From Roseisolibacter agri (GTDB lineage Bacteria > Gemmatimonadota > Gemmatimonadetes > Gemmatimonadales > Gemmatimonadaceae), in assembly GCF_030159095.1 (NCBI RefSeq), contig NZ_BRXS01000002.1:558001-622000 (forward strand): a DNA stretch of 64,000 bases. Reading direction: 5' to 3'. The translations under genes and the position numbers were made by a program. This document shows, in pieces, positions 1 to 10,154 of the stretch. The notes under the pieces are model-generated. The model was given only the letters and a program-made list of their open reading frames with translations. It ran no database searches and had not been told where the DNA came from. Each line of letters begins with the position of its first letter. The first letter of the stretch is position 1.

Positions 1-189
1 GCGGACGTGACGATCTTCGACCTCGCGACGCTGGACGACCGCGCGACGTACGAGGCGCCCACGCGGTCGCCCGCGGGGATCGACTGGGTGCTGGTGAACG
101 GCGTGGTGGTGCTGGACCACGGGAAGCACACGGGCGCGAAGCCGGGGCAGGTGCTGCGCGGGCCGGGGGCGGCTCCCACGACGCGCTGA
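1..189 (+). CDS. N-acyl-D-amino-acid deacylase / amidohydrolase, C-terminal end (partial)
   Basis: Only the last 62 codons are present; the reading frame is open from base 1 and stops at 187-189. The residues (ADVTIFDLATLDDRATY, then GIDWVLVNGVVVLDHG and a closing G-x-LRGPG) are the usual end of D-aminoacylase-type metal-dependent amidohydrolases. In that family this segment belongs to the small beta domain rather than the catalytic barrel. No catalytic residue is in view, so substrate and cell location cannot be judged. The next gene starts 120 bp downstream behind its own candidate promoter and is probably a separate unit. Confidence 0.75.
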   Translation, partial: ADVTIFDLATLDDRATYEAPTRSPAGIDWVLVNGVVVLDHGKHTGAKPGQVLRGPGAAPTTR

Positions 190-227
190 CACTCCGCGGC
201 GGTTCCTCCGTAGGGGCAGTCGCGTCC

Positions 228-257
228 TTGACTTCATAACGCAAAGGACTTCATACT
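228..257 (+). promoter_or_regulatory. Candidate sigma-70-type promoter for the ABC transporter operon
   Basis: TTGACT at 228-233 is followed after 18 bp by CATACT at 252-257, in a short A/T-richer patch about 50 bp before the ATG at 309. The fit is 5/6 at -35 and 4/6 at -10. This is by inspection only. Confidence 0.4.
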
Positions 258-308
258 GGCCCGACCGGACCGCGTGCCCGGTGGCCTCCGCGACTCCCGT
301 CCCCGCCC

Positions 309-1213
<905 letters not shown>

Positions 1214-1217
<4 letters not shown>

Positions 1218-4200
1218 GGCTCCGCGAGGTCCTCCGCTACGAGCTCGAATACCGCGTCCGCAGCCCCGCCACCTGGGCGTACGCGGCGTTCCTCTTCCTC
1301 ATCATGCTGTGGGGCACCGCGGCCACCGCCGGCGGCGGCGCGGTGAGCGCCAACGCGCCGCAGCGCATCGCGCAGGGGATGGTCCTGTTCGGCGGGCTGT
1401 TCGGGATGCTGGTCTCGGCCGCGCTGTTCGGCGACGCGGCGATCCGCGACGTCGCGGCCGGCATGGACCCGCTCCTCTACACCACGCGCCTGCGCAAGGC
1501 GGAGTACCTCGGCGGCCGCTTCCTCGCGGCGCTGGCCGTCAACGCGATCGTCGTCCTCGCGCTCCCGATCGGCTACTTCGTCTCCACGCACACGATCGTC
1601 GACGCCAGCGCGATCGGCCCCGAGCGGCCGATCGCGTACCTGCAGCCGCTCCTGCTCTTCCTGCTGCCCAACCTCGTGCTGGTGGGCGCGATCCAGTTCG
1701 CGATCGGCACGCTCACGCGGGCCGCGATCCCGGTCTACCTCGGCACGGCCGGCGTCTTCATCGGCTACATCGTCGCCGCGAACTACTGGACCGGCATCGA
1801 GAGCCCGATGCTCTCCGTCTTCGCCGATCCGCTGGGGATCAACGCGCTGCTGGCGATGAGCCGCTACTGGACGCCGTCCGAGCTGCAGACGCGGCTGATC
1901 GGCTTCCCGACGATGCTGCTCTGGAACCGCGTGCTCTGGCTCGCGATCGCGCTCGGCGTGCTGGCGCTGCTCCAGCGCACGTTCCGCTTCGCCCACGCGG
2001 CCGGCACGGAACGTCGGCGCGGGAGCGCGCGCGCGACCGTCGATGCGCCGTCGGCCGAGCGGTGGCAGGGCGTCGTGCCACGCGTCGCGGGCGTGTTCGG
2101 GCGTCGCACGCGCGTCCGGCAGGTGCTCGCCGTCGCGCGGCAGACACTCGGCGAGGCGACGTCGGGGCGCGCGTTCCCGGTCATGTGCGTCGCCGCCGTC
2201 GGGATGGTGCTGCTGTGGGGCTGGAACGTCGGCGACACGGCGTTCGACACGGCGTCGTGGCCGGTGACGCACCTGGTGGTCGCGGAGGTGCTGTCGCGGC
2301 GCGCCATCCTCGTGCCCTGGCTCGTGATCGCGCTCTACGCCGGTGAGCTGGTGTGGAAGGACCGCGAGGTGCAGGCGGCCGAGATCGCGGACGCGGTGCC
2401 GGTGCCGACGTGGATCGCGCTGCTCGGCCGCTTCCTCGCGCTCGTCGCGATCATCACCGCCTTCCACGCGGCGTTCCTGCTGGGCGGCGTGCTGCTGCAG
2501 ACGCTGCAGGGCTACCGGCACTACGAGCTGGGGCTGTACGTCCGCGTGCTGTTCGGGCTGAACCTCCTCGACCACGTGCTGCTCGCCGCGATGGCGATGA
2601 CGGTGCACGTGCTCGTGAACCAGAAGTACCTGGGCTACATCGTCGTGCTGGCGGCGTGCGTGCTCCGGCTGATCGCCGCGCCGCTCGGGCTCCCGCTGCT
2701 GGCGGTGTACGACAGCGCGCCGGGCTGGACGTACTCGGACATGAACGGCTTCGGCCCGTTCCTGCGGCCGCACCTCTGGTTCCGGCTGTACTGGGCGGCG
2801 TGGGCGCTGCTGCTGGGCGTGGTCATGACGCTGCTCTGGGTGCGCGGCCGCGAGCCGGGGATGCGGAGCCGCGTCGCGCAGGCGCGCGCGCGCTTCCGCG
2901 GGCCCGCGGCGCGGCTGGCGGGCGTGGCCGCCGCGCTGATCGTGATGGTGGGTGGCTTCGTCTTCTGGAACACGAGCGTCCTCAACGCGAACCCCACGCG
3001 TGGCGAGGCCGGGCGGCCGCAGGCGGAGTACGAGCGGCGGTACGCGCGCTTCGCGCGGGCGCCGCAGCCGTCCATCGTGACCGCGAGCCTGCGCTTCGAG
3101 CTGCATCCCGACGAGTCGGCCGCCGACATGCGCGGCGACTACCGCCTGGTCAATCGCACCAGCGCCGCCATCGACTCGGTGCACGTGGTGCTCGACACGG
3201 ACGTCGAGGCGCGCGCGTTCACCTTCGACCGCGCGGCGACGCCCGTCGTCACGGACGACGCGACGGGCTACCGGATCTTCGCGCTCGCGCGGCCGCTGCA
3301 GCCCGGCGACTCGCTGCGGCTGTCGTTCGACCTGGCGTACCGGCCGCGCGGCTTCCGCAGCAGCGACGTCCCGACCGCGATCGTGGGGAACGGCACGTAC
3401 GTCGACCGGCGGCTGCTGCCGTTCGTCGGCTACCAGCCCGCCTTCGAGCTCTCGAGCGCCAGCGCGCGCGAGCGCTTCGGGCTCGCGCGGCGCTCCGGCA
3501 TGCCCGCGCCCGACGACGCCGAGGCGCGGCGCCACGACACCGTCGTGCGCAACGAGGACCGCGTGCGCTTCGAGACGATCGTGGGGACCTCGGGCGACCA
3601 GCTCCCGGTCGTCCCGGGCACGCTGCGTCGGCGCTGGACGGAGGGCGGCCGCCGCTACGCGCACTACGGCACCGACGTGCCGTCGCCGTTCGGCCCCTCC
3701 GCCTTCTCGGCCCGCTACGCGGTGCGCGAGGACCGGTGGAAGGAGGTGAAGCTGCAGGTCATGCACCACCCAGGGCACGCCTACAACGTCGATCGCATGA
3801 TGGCGGGGATGAAGGCGGCGCTCGACTACTACACGCAGACCTTCGGGCCCTACCAGTTCCGCGATCTGCGCGTGGTCGAGATCCCGCCGTACGGCATCAA
3901 CGGCCGCGCGCTGGCGACGACGATCGTCTTCGCGGAGCAGAACTTCATCACCCGCGCCGACGGCGATCGCGTCGACCACACCTTCTTCGGCACGGCGCAC
4001 GAGGTCGCGCACAGCTGGTGGGGCGGGCAGCTGAGGGCCGCGCACGTGCGCGGCGGGGCCTTCCTGTCCGAGGGGCTCTCGAACTACAGCGCGATGATGG
4101 TGACCGAGAAGCTGCTGGGTCCCGAGCAGGCGCGCCGCGTCTACGACTTCCAGATGGACCGCTACCTGAGCCGCCGTGCGGAGTTCGAGCGCGACGTGCC

Positions 4201-4783
4201 GCTGCTGGACGTCGAGGACCAGCCGCACATCGCCTACGGCAAGGGCGCGGTCGCGATGTACGCGCTGCGCCAGCACCTGGGCGCGGATGTGGTGAACGGC
4301 GTGCTGCGCCGCTTCGTGGCGGGCCGGCGCGACGCCGGGCCGCCGTACGCGACGTCGCGCGACCTGCTGGCCGAGCTGCGCGCCGCGACGCCCGACTCGC
4401 TGCGGTACCTGCTGACGGACCTCTTCGAGACCATCACGCTGTGGGACGTCCGGACCGAGCGCGCCACCGTCGCGCGCACGCCCGCCGGCCAGTACGAGGT
4501 GACGCTGGACGTCGTGGCGCGGAAGGTCCGCGCCGACAGCGTCGGTCGCGAGACCGAGACGCCGATGCACGACCTCGTGGACGTCGGCGTGCTCACGGCT
4601 GGTGGCGACGCCGCGCCGCTCTACCTGCGGCCGCACCGCATCCGGAGCGGCCGGCAGACGATCCGCGTCACCGTGGCGAAGGAGCCTGCGCGTGCGGGCG
4701 TCGATCCGCGGCGCCGGCTGATCGAGCGCGAGCGCGACGACAACGTCGTGGCGGTGAAGGCAGCCGCGCCGGCCGCGCCCTGA
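1214..4783 (+). CDS. ABC-2 permease fused to an M1-family metallopeptidase (copy 1)
   Basis: The protein has 1189 residues from a GTG that overlaps the ATPase stop; longer in-frame extensions run through that gene and are rejected. The first 600 or so residues hold about 13 hydrophobic segments in two blocks, as in a duplicated ABC-2 permease. The rest is an extracytoplasmic M1 (gluzincin) peptidase region with HEVAH at 929-933 and the likely third zinc ligand Glu953 in LSEGLSNY, 19 residues after the motif. The GxMEN exopeptidase signature of classical M1 enzymes is not visible; the matching segment reads NGRALATTIVFAEQN. Such fusions are known in databases from Bacteroidota and Gemmatimonadota, but their substrate is not established. 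A pump coupled to peptide trimming is an inference. Confidence 0.9.
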
Positions 4784-4785
4784 CG

Positions 4786-5661
4786 ATGGTCCGGGGGCGT
4801 CTCGTGGTGCCGCTGCTCGTCGCGCTCGCGACCGCGTGCGACCGGCCGTACGTCGTGACCGAGGACCTGCGCTACGACCCGGCCATCGGCTACGAGGGGA
4901 CGTTCGATCTCTACGAGCCAGTGGCGGACGGCGCGCGCGCGGGCCGTCCTGCCATCGTCGCCATCCACGGCGGCGCGTGGCGGGGTGGCGACAAGGCCTG
5001 GGGCGAGCAGCTCGCGCGGGAGCTGTGCCCGAACGGCTACGTCGTGCTCTCGATCAACTACCGGCGCGCCGGCCGGCCCGGTGGCACGTGGCCCGCGCAG
5101 ATCGAGGACGTGCAGAAGGCGCTGCGCCACCTCCGCGCCAACGCGCGCCGCTTCCGCATCGATCCCGCGCGCGTTGCCACGCTCGGCATGTCGGCGGGCG
5201 GGCACCTGGCGACGATGGCCGCGCTCCGCGACGATCCGGCGGGCCCCGACGGACGGGTGACCACCGCCGTCAACCTCGACGGCGAGCACGACATGACGAT
5301 GCCGCCGGCACAGGTGATGGACGACTTCGACGACATCCTGACGACGGTGCTGGGCCATCCCGCGCCCTGGTCGGCGGCCGAGCTGCGCGACATCTCGACG
5401 GTGACGTTCGCGCGCCCGGGCGTCGCGCTGCTGACCGTGCACGGCGCCGGCGACGACAACGTGTACGTCGCGCAGGGCGAGCGGATCACGGCGGTGCTGC
5501 GATCCGCCGGTGCGGAGGCCGAGTTCGTACGCCTCGACGGTGGCGAGGGCGACTGCCACGAGGACTGCTGGAAGGTGCCGCGCGCCCGGCGCGCGCTGCA
5601 TCGCTTCCTCGGCCGGCGGCTGTCGCACGACGGCGACCGCTTCCTCGCCACGCGGCGCTAG
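4786..5661 (+). CDS. Alpha/beta-hydrolase (esterase/lipase BD-FAE-like), exported
   Basis: A 291-residue protein starting 2 bp after the preceding stop. It has an oxyanion-hole HGGAW, the nucleophile elbow GMSAGG, an acid in the HGAGDDNVY segment and a late His in DGGEGDCHEDC, which is the arrangement of the hormone-sensitive-lipase/BD-FAE esterases. The N-terminus (LVVPLLVALATAC) is a hydrophobic signal with a possible weak lipobox, so it probably acts outside the cytoplasm. The next gene starts 7 bp downstream, making this the first member of a tightly packed six-gene operon of envelope-type enzymes. A role in de-esterifying a sugar or lipid is inference. Confidence 0.82.
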   Translation: MVRGRLVVPLLVALATACDRPYVVTEDLRYDPAIGYEGTFDLYEPVADGARAGRPAIVAIHGGAWRGGDKAWGEQLARELCPNGYVVLSINYRRAGRPGGTWPAQIEDVQKALRHLRANARRFRIDPARVATLGMSAGGHLATMAALRDDPAGPDGRVTTAVNLDGEHDMTMPPAQVMDDFDDILTTVLGHPAPWSAAELRDISTVTFARPGVALLTVHGAGDDNVYVAQGERITAVLRSAGAEAEFVRLDGGEGDCHEDCWKVPRARRALHRFLGRRLSHDGDRFLATRR

Positions 5662-5668
5662 CCACGCG

Positions 5669-6388
5669 ATGCGGCCCTTCCTCGTCTGCATCCACGACGC
5701 GACGCCGGCATACGCCCACGAGACGCGGGCGATGCTGCGCGACCTCGCGCCGCTGCTCGGGCGCCGGCTGTCGTTCGGCGTGGTGCCGGACTGGGACGGC
5801 GCGTGGCCGCTGGCGGCGCACGCCGACTACTGCGCGCTGCTCCGCGAGAGCGCCGACGAGCTGCTGCTGCACGGCTACCGGCATCGCCGCGCGCGCGGCT
5901 GGGGCGCGGCCACGCTGCTGGCCGAGCGGTCCGACGAGATGGGCGGGCTCGACGCGGAGGAGACGCGCTGCGCGGTGGAGCGCGGGCAGCGCGCCTTCGT
6001 GGACGCCTTCGGCGCGCCCGCGCGCGGCTTCCTCGCGCCGGCGTGGCAGCGCGGGCACGTGTGCGCGGGCGCCGCACACGCACCGGGGATCGCGCACGTG
6101 CTGGGCTTCCTCGCCGTCGAGTCGGCGGACGCGCGCGTCCCGCTCGCGACGTGGACGTGGGACTGCGGCCGGTGGGGCTGGCTCGGGCACGTCGGCCACG
6201 GGATCGGCATGCTGGGCCAGGCGCTGGGGCGCGGCGTGCCGAGCCTCGCGATCCATCCGCGGGACCTGCGGCGCGGCTTCTGGCCGCGGATCCTGCGGCT
6301 CGTGCGCGCGCTCGTGGACGAGGGCCGCGAGCCGACGACGCCGGCCGCGCTGCTGGGGACGCACGCAACGCGGGCGCGCGCATGCTGA
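5669..6388 (+). CDS. Polysaccharide deacetylase-like (NodB/DUF2334-type) protein
   Basis: A 239-residue protein without a signal peptide. NodB-fold landmarks are visible: the metal/catalytic Asp10 in IHDATP, the HxxxH-type metal motif in LHGYRHR, FLAPAW in place of the RxPxx motif, and a late SLAIHP. Members of this fold remove N-acyl groups from sugars; ArnD, which deformylates undecaprenyl-linked aminoarabinose, is one example. The start at 5669 is fixed by the upstream stop, and its own stop overlaps the next ATG (ATGCTGA). Position between a hydrolase and a glycosyltransferase suggests a lipid-linked sugar as substrate, which is inference. Confidence 0.82.
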   Translation: MRPFLVCIHDATPAYAHETRAMLRDLAPLLGRRLSFGVVPDWDGAWPLAAHADYCALLRESADELLLHGYRHRRARGWGAATLLAERSDEMGGLDAEETRCAVERGQRAFVDAFGAPARGFLAPAWQRGHVCAGAAHAPGIAHVLGFLAVESADARVPLATWTWDCGRWGWLGHVGHGIGMLGQALGRGVPSLAIHPRDLRRGFWPRILRLVRALVDEGREPTTPAALLGTHATRARAC

Positions 6389-7008
6389 GCGTGGTGAAGG
6401 CGGCGCTCGACGCCGTGATGGAGCGGCGCGCGCGCGCGCTCGTGGAGCAGGTGCGCGCCGCGCTGCCGCCCGACGGGCCGCTGCTCGACCTCGGCTCCGG
6501 CACGGGGCACCTGGCGGCGGCGCTGGAGCGCGCGCTCGGGCGCGAGGTCGTGACGGCGGACGTGAGCGACATCCACGTCGTGGGGCGGCCGCCCGTCGCC
6601 ATCACCGACGGCGCGCTCCCGTTCGCGGACGGCACGTTCGCCGCGGCGCTGCTCGTCTTCATGCTCGCGTACCCGCGCGACCCGGCCGGCGTGCTCGCGG
6701 AGGCGCGGCGCGTCACGCGCGGCCCGCTCGTCGTGGTGCAGACCGTGTACGCGAACCGATTCGGGCACGCATGGCACCGCGGCCGCGAGTTCGTCTGGAC
6801 CGTCGTGGCGTTCCACGCGTCGCGGCTGGTGGGCTACGTGCCGCGCGACGCGCGCTTCAGCATGCGCACGCGCCGCTTCTACACCGCCGATCGCCTGCAG
6901 CGCGACGTGGCGTCGGCGGGGCTGCGCGTCCTGTCGCGCAGTGCGCGGCCGGTGCTGCCGGGCGGCGCGCTCGCCGTCGCCACCTGGACGCTGGGGCACG
7001 ATGGCTGA
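6382..7008 (+). CDS. Class I SAM-dependent methyltransferase
   Basis: A 208-residue cytoplasmic protein. The SAM-binding motif I is LLDLGSGTGHL at residues 34-44, followed by an acidic residue at the end of beta-2 (VTADVSD) and a Methyltransf_11-like ALPFADGTFAAAL segment. The ATG overlaps the preceding stop by 4 bp, and the gene overlaps the next by 8 bp. The target cannot be read from the sequence; by context it may methylate the lipid-linked sugar or glycan made by the operon. Confidence 0.85.
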   Translation: MLSVVKAALDAVMERRARALVEQVRAALPPDGPLLDLGSGTGHLAAALERALGREVVTADVSDIHVVGRPPVAITDGALPFADGTFAAALLVFMLAYPRDPAGVLAEARRVTRGPLVVVQTVYANRFGHAWHRGREFVWTVVAFHASRLVGYVPRDARFSMRTRRFYTADRLQRDVASAGLRVLSRSARPVLPGGALAVATWTLGHDG

Positions 7009-7783
7009 CACGACGTCCGGACGCCGCCTCTCGTTCGTGATCCCGGCGCGGAACGAGGAGGCGCTGATCGGCGAGGTGGTGGAGGCCATCCTCGTGAGCA
7101 TCGCGCGCGCGGTCGGCGTGACGCGCGACGCGCTCTGGCTGCCCGACACGCCGTTCGAGGTCGTCGTCGCGGACGATGGCAGCGAGGACGCGACCGCGGC
7201 CATCGTCGGGCGCTACGCCGCAGGCGCCGGCGTGCGGCTGGTCGCGTGCGTCGGCCGCACCTGCGCCCGCGCGCGCAACGCCGGCGCCGCGGCCACCACG
7301 GGCCGGATCCTCTGCTTCGTCGACGCGGACACCATCGTCCCCGCGGACGCCGTCGCGCGCATCCTGCAGCTGCACGAGCGCGAGGGGCGCTGCCTGGTGC
7401 TCTACCGCCTCGCGTCGCGCGAGCCCGGCGTCCGCGCGTGGCTCTGGTGGACCTTCTGGGGGCTGGCGCGGCACCTTCCGCTCGCGCGCGCCAAGTCGAT
7501 GCCCGCCTTCATGAGCTGCGATCGCGCGCACTTCGAGAGCTACGGCCCGTTCGACGAGTCGTGGGTGATCGCCGAGGAGTGGCCGCTGACCGAGGCGGCG
7601 TACCGGTACCATCCGGAGCGCTTCCTCTACGACCGCACGCTCACCGCGCGCACCTCCAGCCGCCGCATGGAGCTGCAGCCGTTCGGGTACCTGCGCACGT
7701 TCCTCAAGTGGGTCCTCGTGGTGCTGTCGCCGTGGGCGCGCACCGACGCGTACGATCACATCCGGCACGAGGCGGGCGACTGA
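7001..7783 (+). CDS. Glycosyltransferase family 2
   Basis: A 260-residue protein. It shows the GT-A hallmarks: SFVIPARNEE at the N-terminus, DDGSED (58-63) for the nucleotide sugar, DAD at 108-110 as the metal-binding DxD, and an acidic catalytic patch in VIAEEWPLTE. A single hydrophobic stretch near the C-terminus (FLKWVLVVLSPWA) may anchor it to the inner membrane face, as in polyprenyl-phosphate glycosyltransferases. It overlaps the methyltransferase by 8 bp and lies 2 bp before a small EmrE-like gene, the order expected of a lipid-linked sugar maker followed by its flippase. Donor and acceptor are not identifiable. Confidence 0.87.
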   Translation: MADTTSGRRLSFVIPARNEEALIGEVVEAILVSIARAVGVTRDALWLPDTPFEVVVADDGSEDATAAIVGRYAAGAGVRLVACVGRTCARARNAGAAATTGRILCFVDADTIVPADAVARILQLHEREGRCLVLYRLASREPGVRAWLWWTFWGLARHLPLARAKSMPAFMSCDRAHFESYGPFDESWVIAEEWPLTEAAYRYHPERFLYDRTLTARTSSRRMELQPFGYLRTFLKWVLVVLSPWARTDAYDHIRHEAGD

Positions 7784-7785
7784 CG

Positions 7786-8145
7786 ATGGACGCGCGCACG
7801 GCGATGCTCATCCTGGGCGCGGTGGTGACGTCGGCCGCCGGGCAGCTCCTGCTGAAGTCCGGCGCGCAGCAGCCGGCCGCGCATGGCCCGATGGCGTTCC
7901 TGCTCGCCGCCGCGCGCGACGGGCGCGTGCTGGCGGGCATCATTGCGTGGGGGATCTCGGCGGTCTGCTGGCTGTACGTGCTGCGCGTGGCGCCGCTCTC
8001 GCGCGCCTACCTGCTCTCGAGCCTCACCTACGTGCTCGTCCCGCTCGCGGGCGTGCACCTGTTCGGCGAGTCGCTGCGCCGGCCGCACGTGGTGGGGATG
8101 GTGCTGATCCTCCTGGGCGTGGCCTGCCTGCTCTCCGGCGAGTGA
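7786..8145 (+). CDS. Small EamA/SMR-type membrane protein (ArnE/ArnF-like flippase subunit?)
   Basis: A 119-residue, four-helix membrane protein. Helices are near residues 5-22 (with AGQLLLKSGA, a motif typical of SMR/EamA half-proteins), 45-65, 73-91 and 96-116. Its length matches SMR drug exporters and the ArnE/ArnF pair that flips undecaprenyl-phosphate-aminoarabinose. It lacks the conserved membrane-embedded Glu near residue 14 of drug-efflux SMR proteins (here Val-Thr-Ser-Ala), so lipid-linked sugar flipping is the better guess. The stop overlaps the GTG of the next gene. Confidence 0.75.
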   Translation: MDARTAMLILGAVVTSAAGQLLLKSGAQQPAAHGPMAFLLAAARDGRVLAGIIAWGISAVCWLYVLRVAPLSRAYLLSSLTYVLVPLAGVHLFGESLRRPHVVGMVLILLGVACLLSGE

Positions 8146-8963
8146 GCGGCGTGCGCGCGCCGGCGGAACGCGTGTGGTTCGCCGCGTGCGCCGCGCTGGG
8201 GTGGCTGCTGCGGTCCGCGCGCTACGCGACGGTGCGCATCGATGACGAAGACCGCGTGCGACTGGTGCGGAAGCGGCGCCTCGCGCACGCGCCGCTGCTG
8301 ATCGCGATGAGCCGTCCACTCGCCGCGGTCCTCGACACCGGCGTGCGCGTGCTGCCGCACCGGGAGTGGGTGGAGCGCGAGCGGCAGCTCCACCGGTGCC
8401 TGCGCGGCGCGTCCGTCCGCGTCGAGGCTGACGGGACGCTCGTGCTGCCGTACCTCGCGGGCGAGCCGCTGGCGGCGCTGCTGGACGATCCGGCGCTCGC
8501 GGAGACGGAGCGGCAGCAGCGGGCGATCGCCGGCGCGGTCGAGGCGCTGGCGGCGCTGCACCGGCGCGGCATCACGCACGGCGACGCGATGGCCGACAAC
8601 GTCATCGTCGACCGCGCGGCGGGCGTCTCGCACTGGTTCGACTTCGAGACCGTGCACGACGCGCGTCGCCCGATGGCGTGGCGGCGCGCCGACGACCTGC
8701 GCGCGCTGCTCACCACCGTCCTCGCGCGCACCGCGCCCGGATCGCGCGCCGCGACGCTGCAGCGCATGCTGGACGCCTACGGCGACGAGGAGGTCGTGCG
8801 CGAGCTCGCGGCGAGCGTCGCCCCGGTGCTGCGGCGGCCGCTCGCGTTCCATCTGGGCCAGGCCGCCCTGTCGTATCGCGACGAGCGCGCGATCGCGCGT
8901 CTCGTGCGGGAGCGTTCGGAGCTGCGCGCTACTTCCGCGGCGCCGGGCGCTCCTCGCGCTTGA
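8142..8963 (+). CDS. Kinase-fold protein (Kdo/LPS kinase- or aminoglycoside-phosphotransferase-like)
   Basis: About 273 residues; the GTG at 8142 overlaps the upstream stop, and a second GTG at 8151 is also possible. The catalytic loop is HGDAMADNVIV and the metal loop is WFDFE, matching the HGD...N...DFE pattern of Kdo kinase, RIO/Bud32 and APH proteins rather than the HRD of Ser/Thr kinases. An N-lobe segment RLVRKRRL may carry the ATP-binding Lys. As last gene of the six-gene operon it may phosphorylate a sugar or lipid. Its 3' end overlaps the convergent asparaginase gene by 35 bp. Confidence 0.75.
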   Translation: MSGVRAPAERVWFAACAALGWLLRSARYATVRIDDEDRVRLVRKRRLAHAPLLIAMSRPLAAVLDTGVRVLPHREWVERERQLHRCLRGASVRVEADGTLVLPYLAGEPLAALLDDPALAETERQQRAIAGAVEALAALHRRGITHGDAMADNVIVDRAAGVSHWFDFETVHDARRPMAWRRADDLRALLTTVLARTAPGSRAATLQRMLDAYGDEEVVRELAASVAPVLRRPLAFHLGQAALSYRDERAIARLVRERSELRATSAAPGAPRA

Positions 8964-10077
8964 ACAGGTACGCGCCGTCCATCAGCCGCGCGCCCGAGGC
9001 GTCGGCGACCGCGTAGCGGCTCCCCTGGTACGCGCTCGCGCCGGCCACGCGGCCGTCCTTCGCGACCGCGTAGAACTCGAGATCGAAGTACGGGCGCCCG
9101 CGCTCGTTCATCAGCCGCGGCTCCGTCATCGCCAGCACGCGCTCCATCACCTTGATGAGCGCCGCCTCGGGGCTCATCCCCTGGCGCATGAACTCGACCG
9201 CCAGGAACGCGCCGCACACCTTGATGTTCGCCTCGCCGCGCCCCGTCGATCCCGCGGCGCCGACGGTGTTGTCGCAGTACTGCCCCGCGCCATGGAGCGG
9301 CGAGTCGCCCACGCGACCCGGGATCTTCCACGCCATGCCGCTCGTCGTCGTGACGCTCGCGAGGTCGCCGCTCGCGGTGACGGCGTTCATGTTGATCGTG
9401 CCCGTCGTCGCGGCGAGCGAGCCGTCGGCCGCGTACTCGTGCGCCGCCTGGAAGCGCGCGCTGGTGCGCGTGCCGCCCTTGGGGCGCGTGTCGACCCACA
9501 TCCCCGGCGTCGGCGGGTTCGCCTTCCAGCGCAGCCACGCCTCGCGGCTCTTCTCCGTCAGCAGCTCCTGCTCGGCGAAGCCCATGCGGCGCGCGAAGCG
9601 GAGCGCGTCGTCGCCCACGAGCAGCACGTGGTCCGTGTGGTCCATCACTGCCTTCGCCACCAGCGACGGCGTGGCGATGCGCTCCAGGCACGCGACCGCG
9701 CCGGCGCGCTTCGTCGGGCCGTGCATGCAGCTCGCGTCCAGCTGCACGACGCCGTCCTCGTTCGGCAGGCCGCCCAGCCCGACGCTCTGGTCCTCGGGGT
9801 TGAGCTCGACCACGTTGACGCCGGCGATGATGGCGTCGAGCGGGTCGCCGCCGCGCGCGAGCAGGTCGTAGGCGACCTGGATGCCGCGCTTCCCGCTCGC
9901 GTCGGTGCTGTAGCCATTGTCCGACGAGATCACGACGGGCCGCGCGGCCGCGGCGGGCGCGGGCGGCGTGCGCTCGGCGACCGAGACCCAGGGCATCGCC
10001 CCGGCGGGGCGGGCGAGGGCGGCGCCGGCTGCGGTGGTCGCGGCGCTGCCGAGGAAGTCGCGGCGGGAGATGGACAC
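8929..10077 (-). CDS. N4-(beta-N-acetylglucosaminyl)-L-asparaginase (glycosylasparaginase), Tat-exported
   Basis: A 382-residue Ntn-hydrolase. The N-terminus SRRDFLG followed by an Ala-rich stretch is a twin-arginine signal, so the enzyme is exported folded. The region TTGTINM...GRVGDSP...GAGQYCDNTVGAAG aligns with bacterial glycosylasparaginase, and Thr227 is the expected autocatalytic cleavage site and nucleophile. The family cuts the GlcNAc-Asn bond of N-glycosylated asparagine. The start is supported by the clear Tat signal. It is transcribed toward the glycan operon and overlaps that operon's last gene at the 3' end. Confidence 0.9.
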   Translation of the reverse strand: MSISRRDFLGSAATTAAGAALARPAGAMPWVSVAERTPPAPAAAARPVVISSDNGYSTDASGKRGIQVAYDLLARGGDPLDAIIAGVNVVELNPEDQSVGLGGLPNEDGVVQLDASCMHGPTKRAGAVACLERIATPSLVAKAVMDHTDHVLLVGDDALRFARRMGFAEQELLTEKSREAWLRWKANPPTPGMWVDTRPKGGTRTSARFQAAHEYAADGSLAATTGTINMNAVTASGDLASVTTTSGMAWKIPGRVGDSPLHGAGQYCDNTVGAAGSTGRGEANIKVCGAFLAVEFMRQGMSPEAALIKVMERVLAMTEPRLMNERGRPYFDLEFYAVAKDGRVAGASAYQGSRYAVADASGARLMDGAYLFKREERPAPRK

Positions 10078-10154
10078 GGGACGGGGCGCTGGGGAGGTGG
10101 GGCGTGCCGCGGCGGATGATACGCAGCGGCGCGCGACGCCGTTAGAGTGATCGC

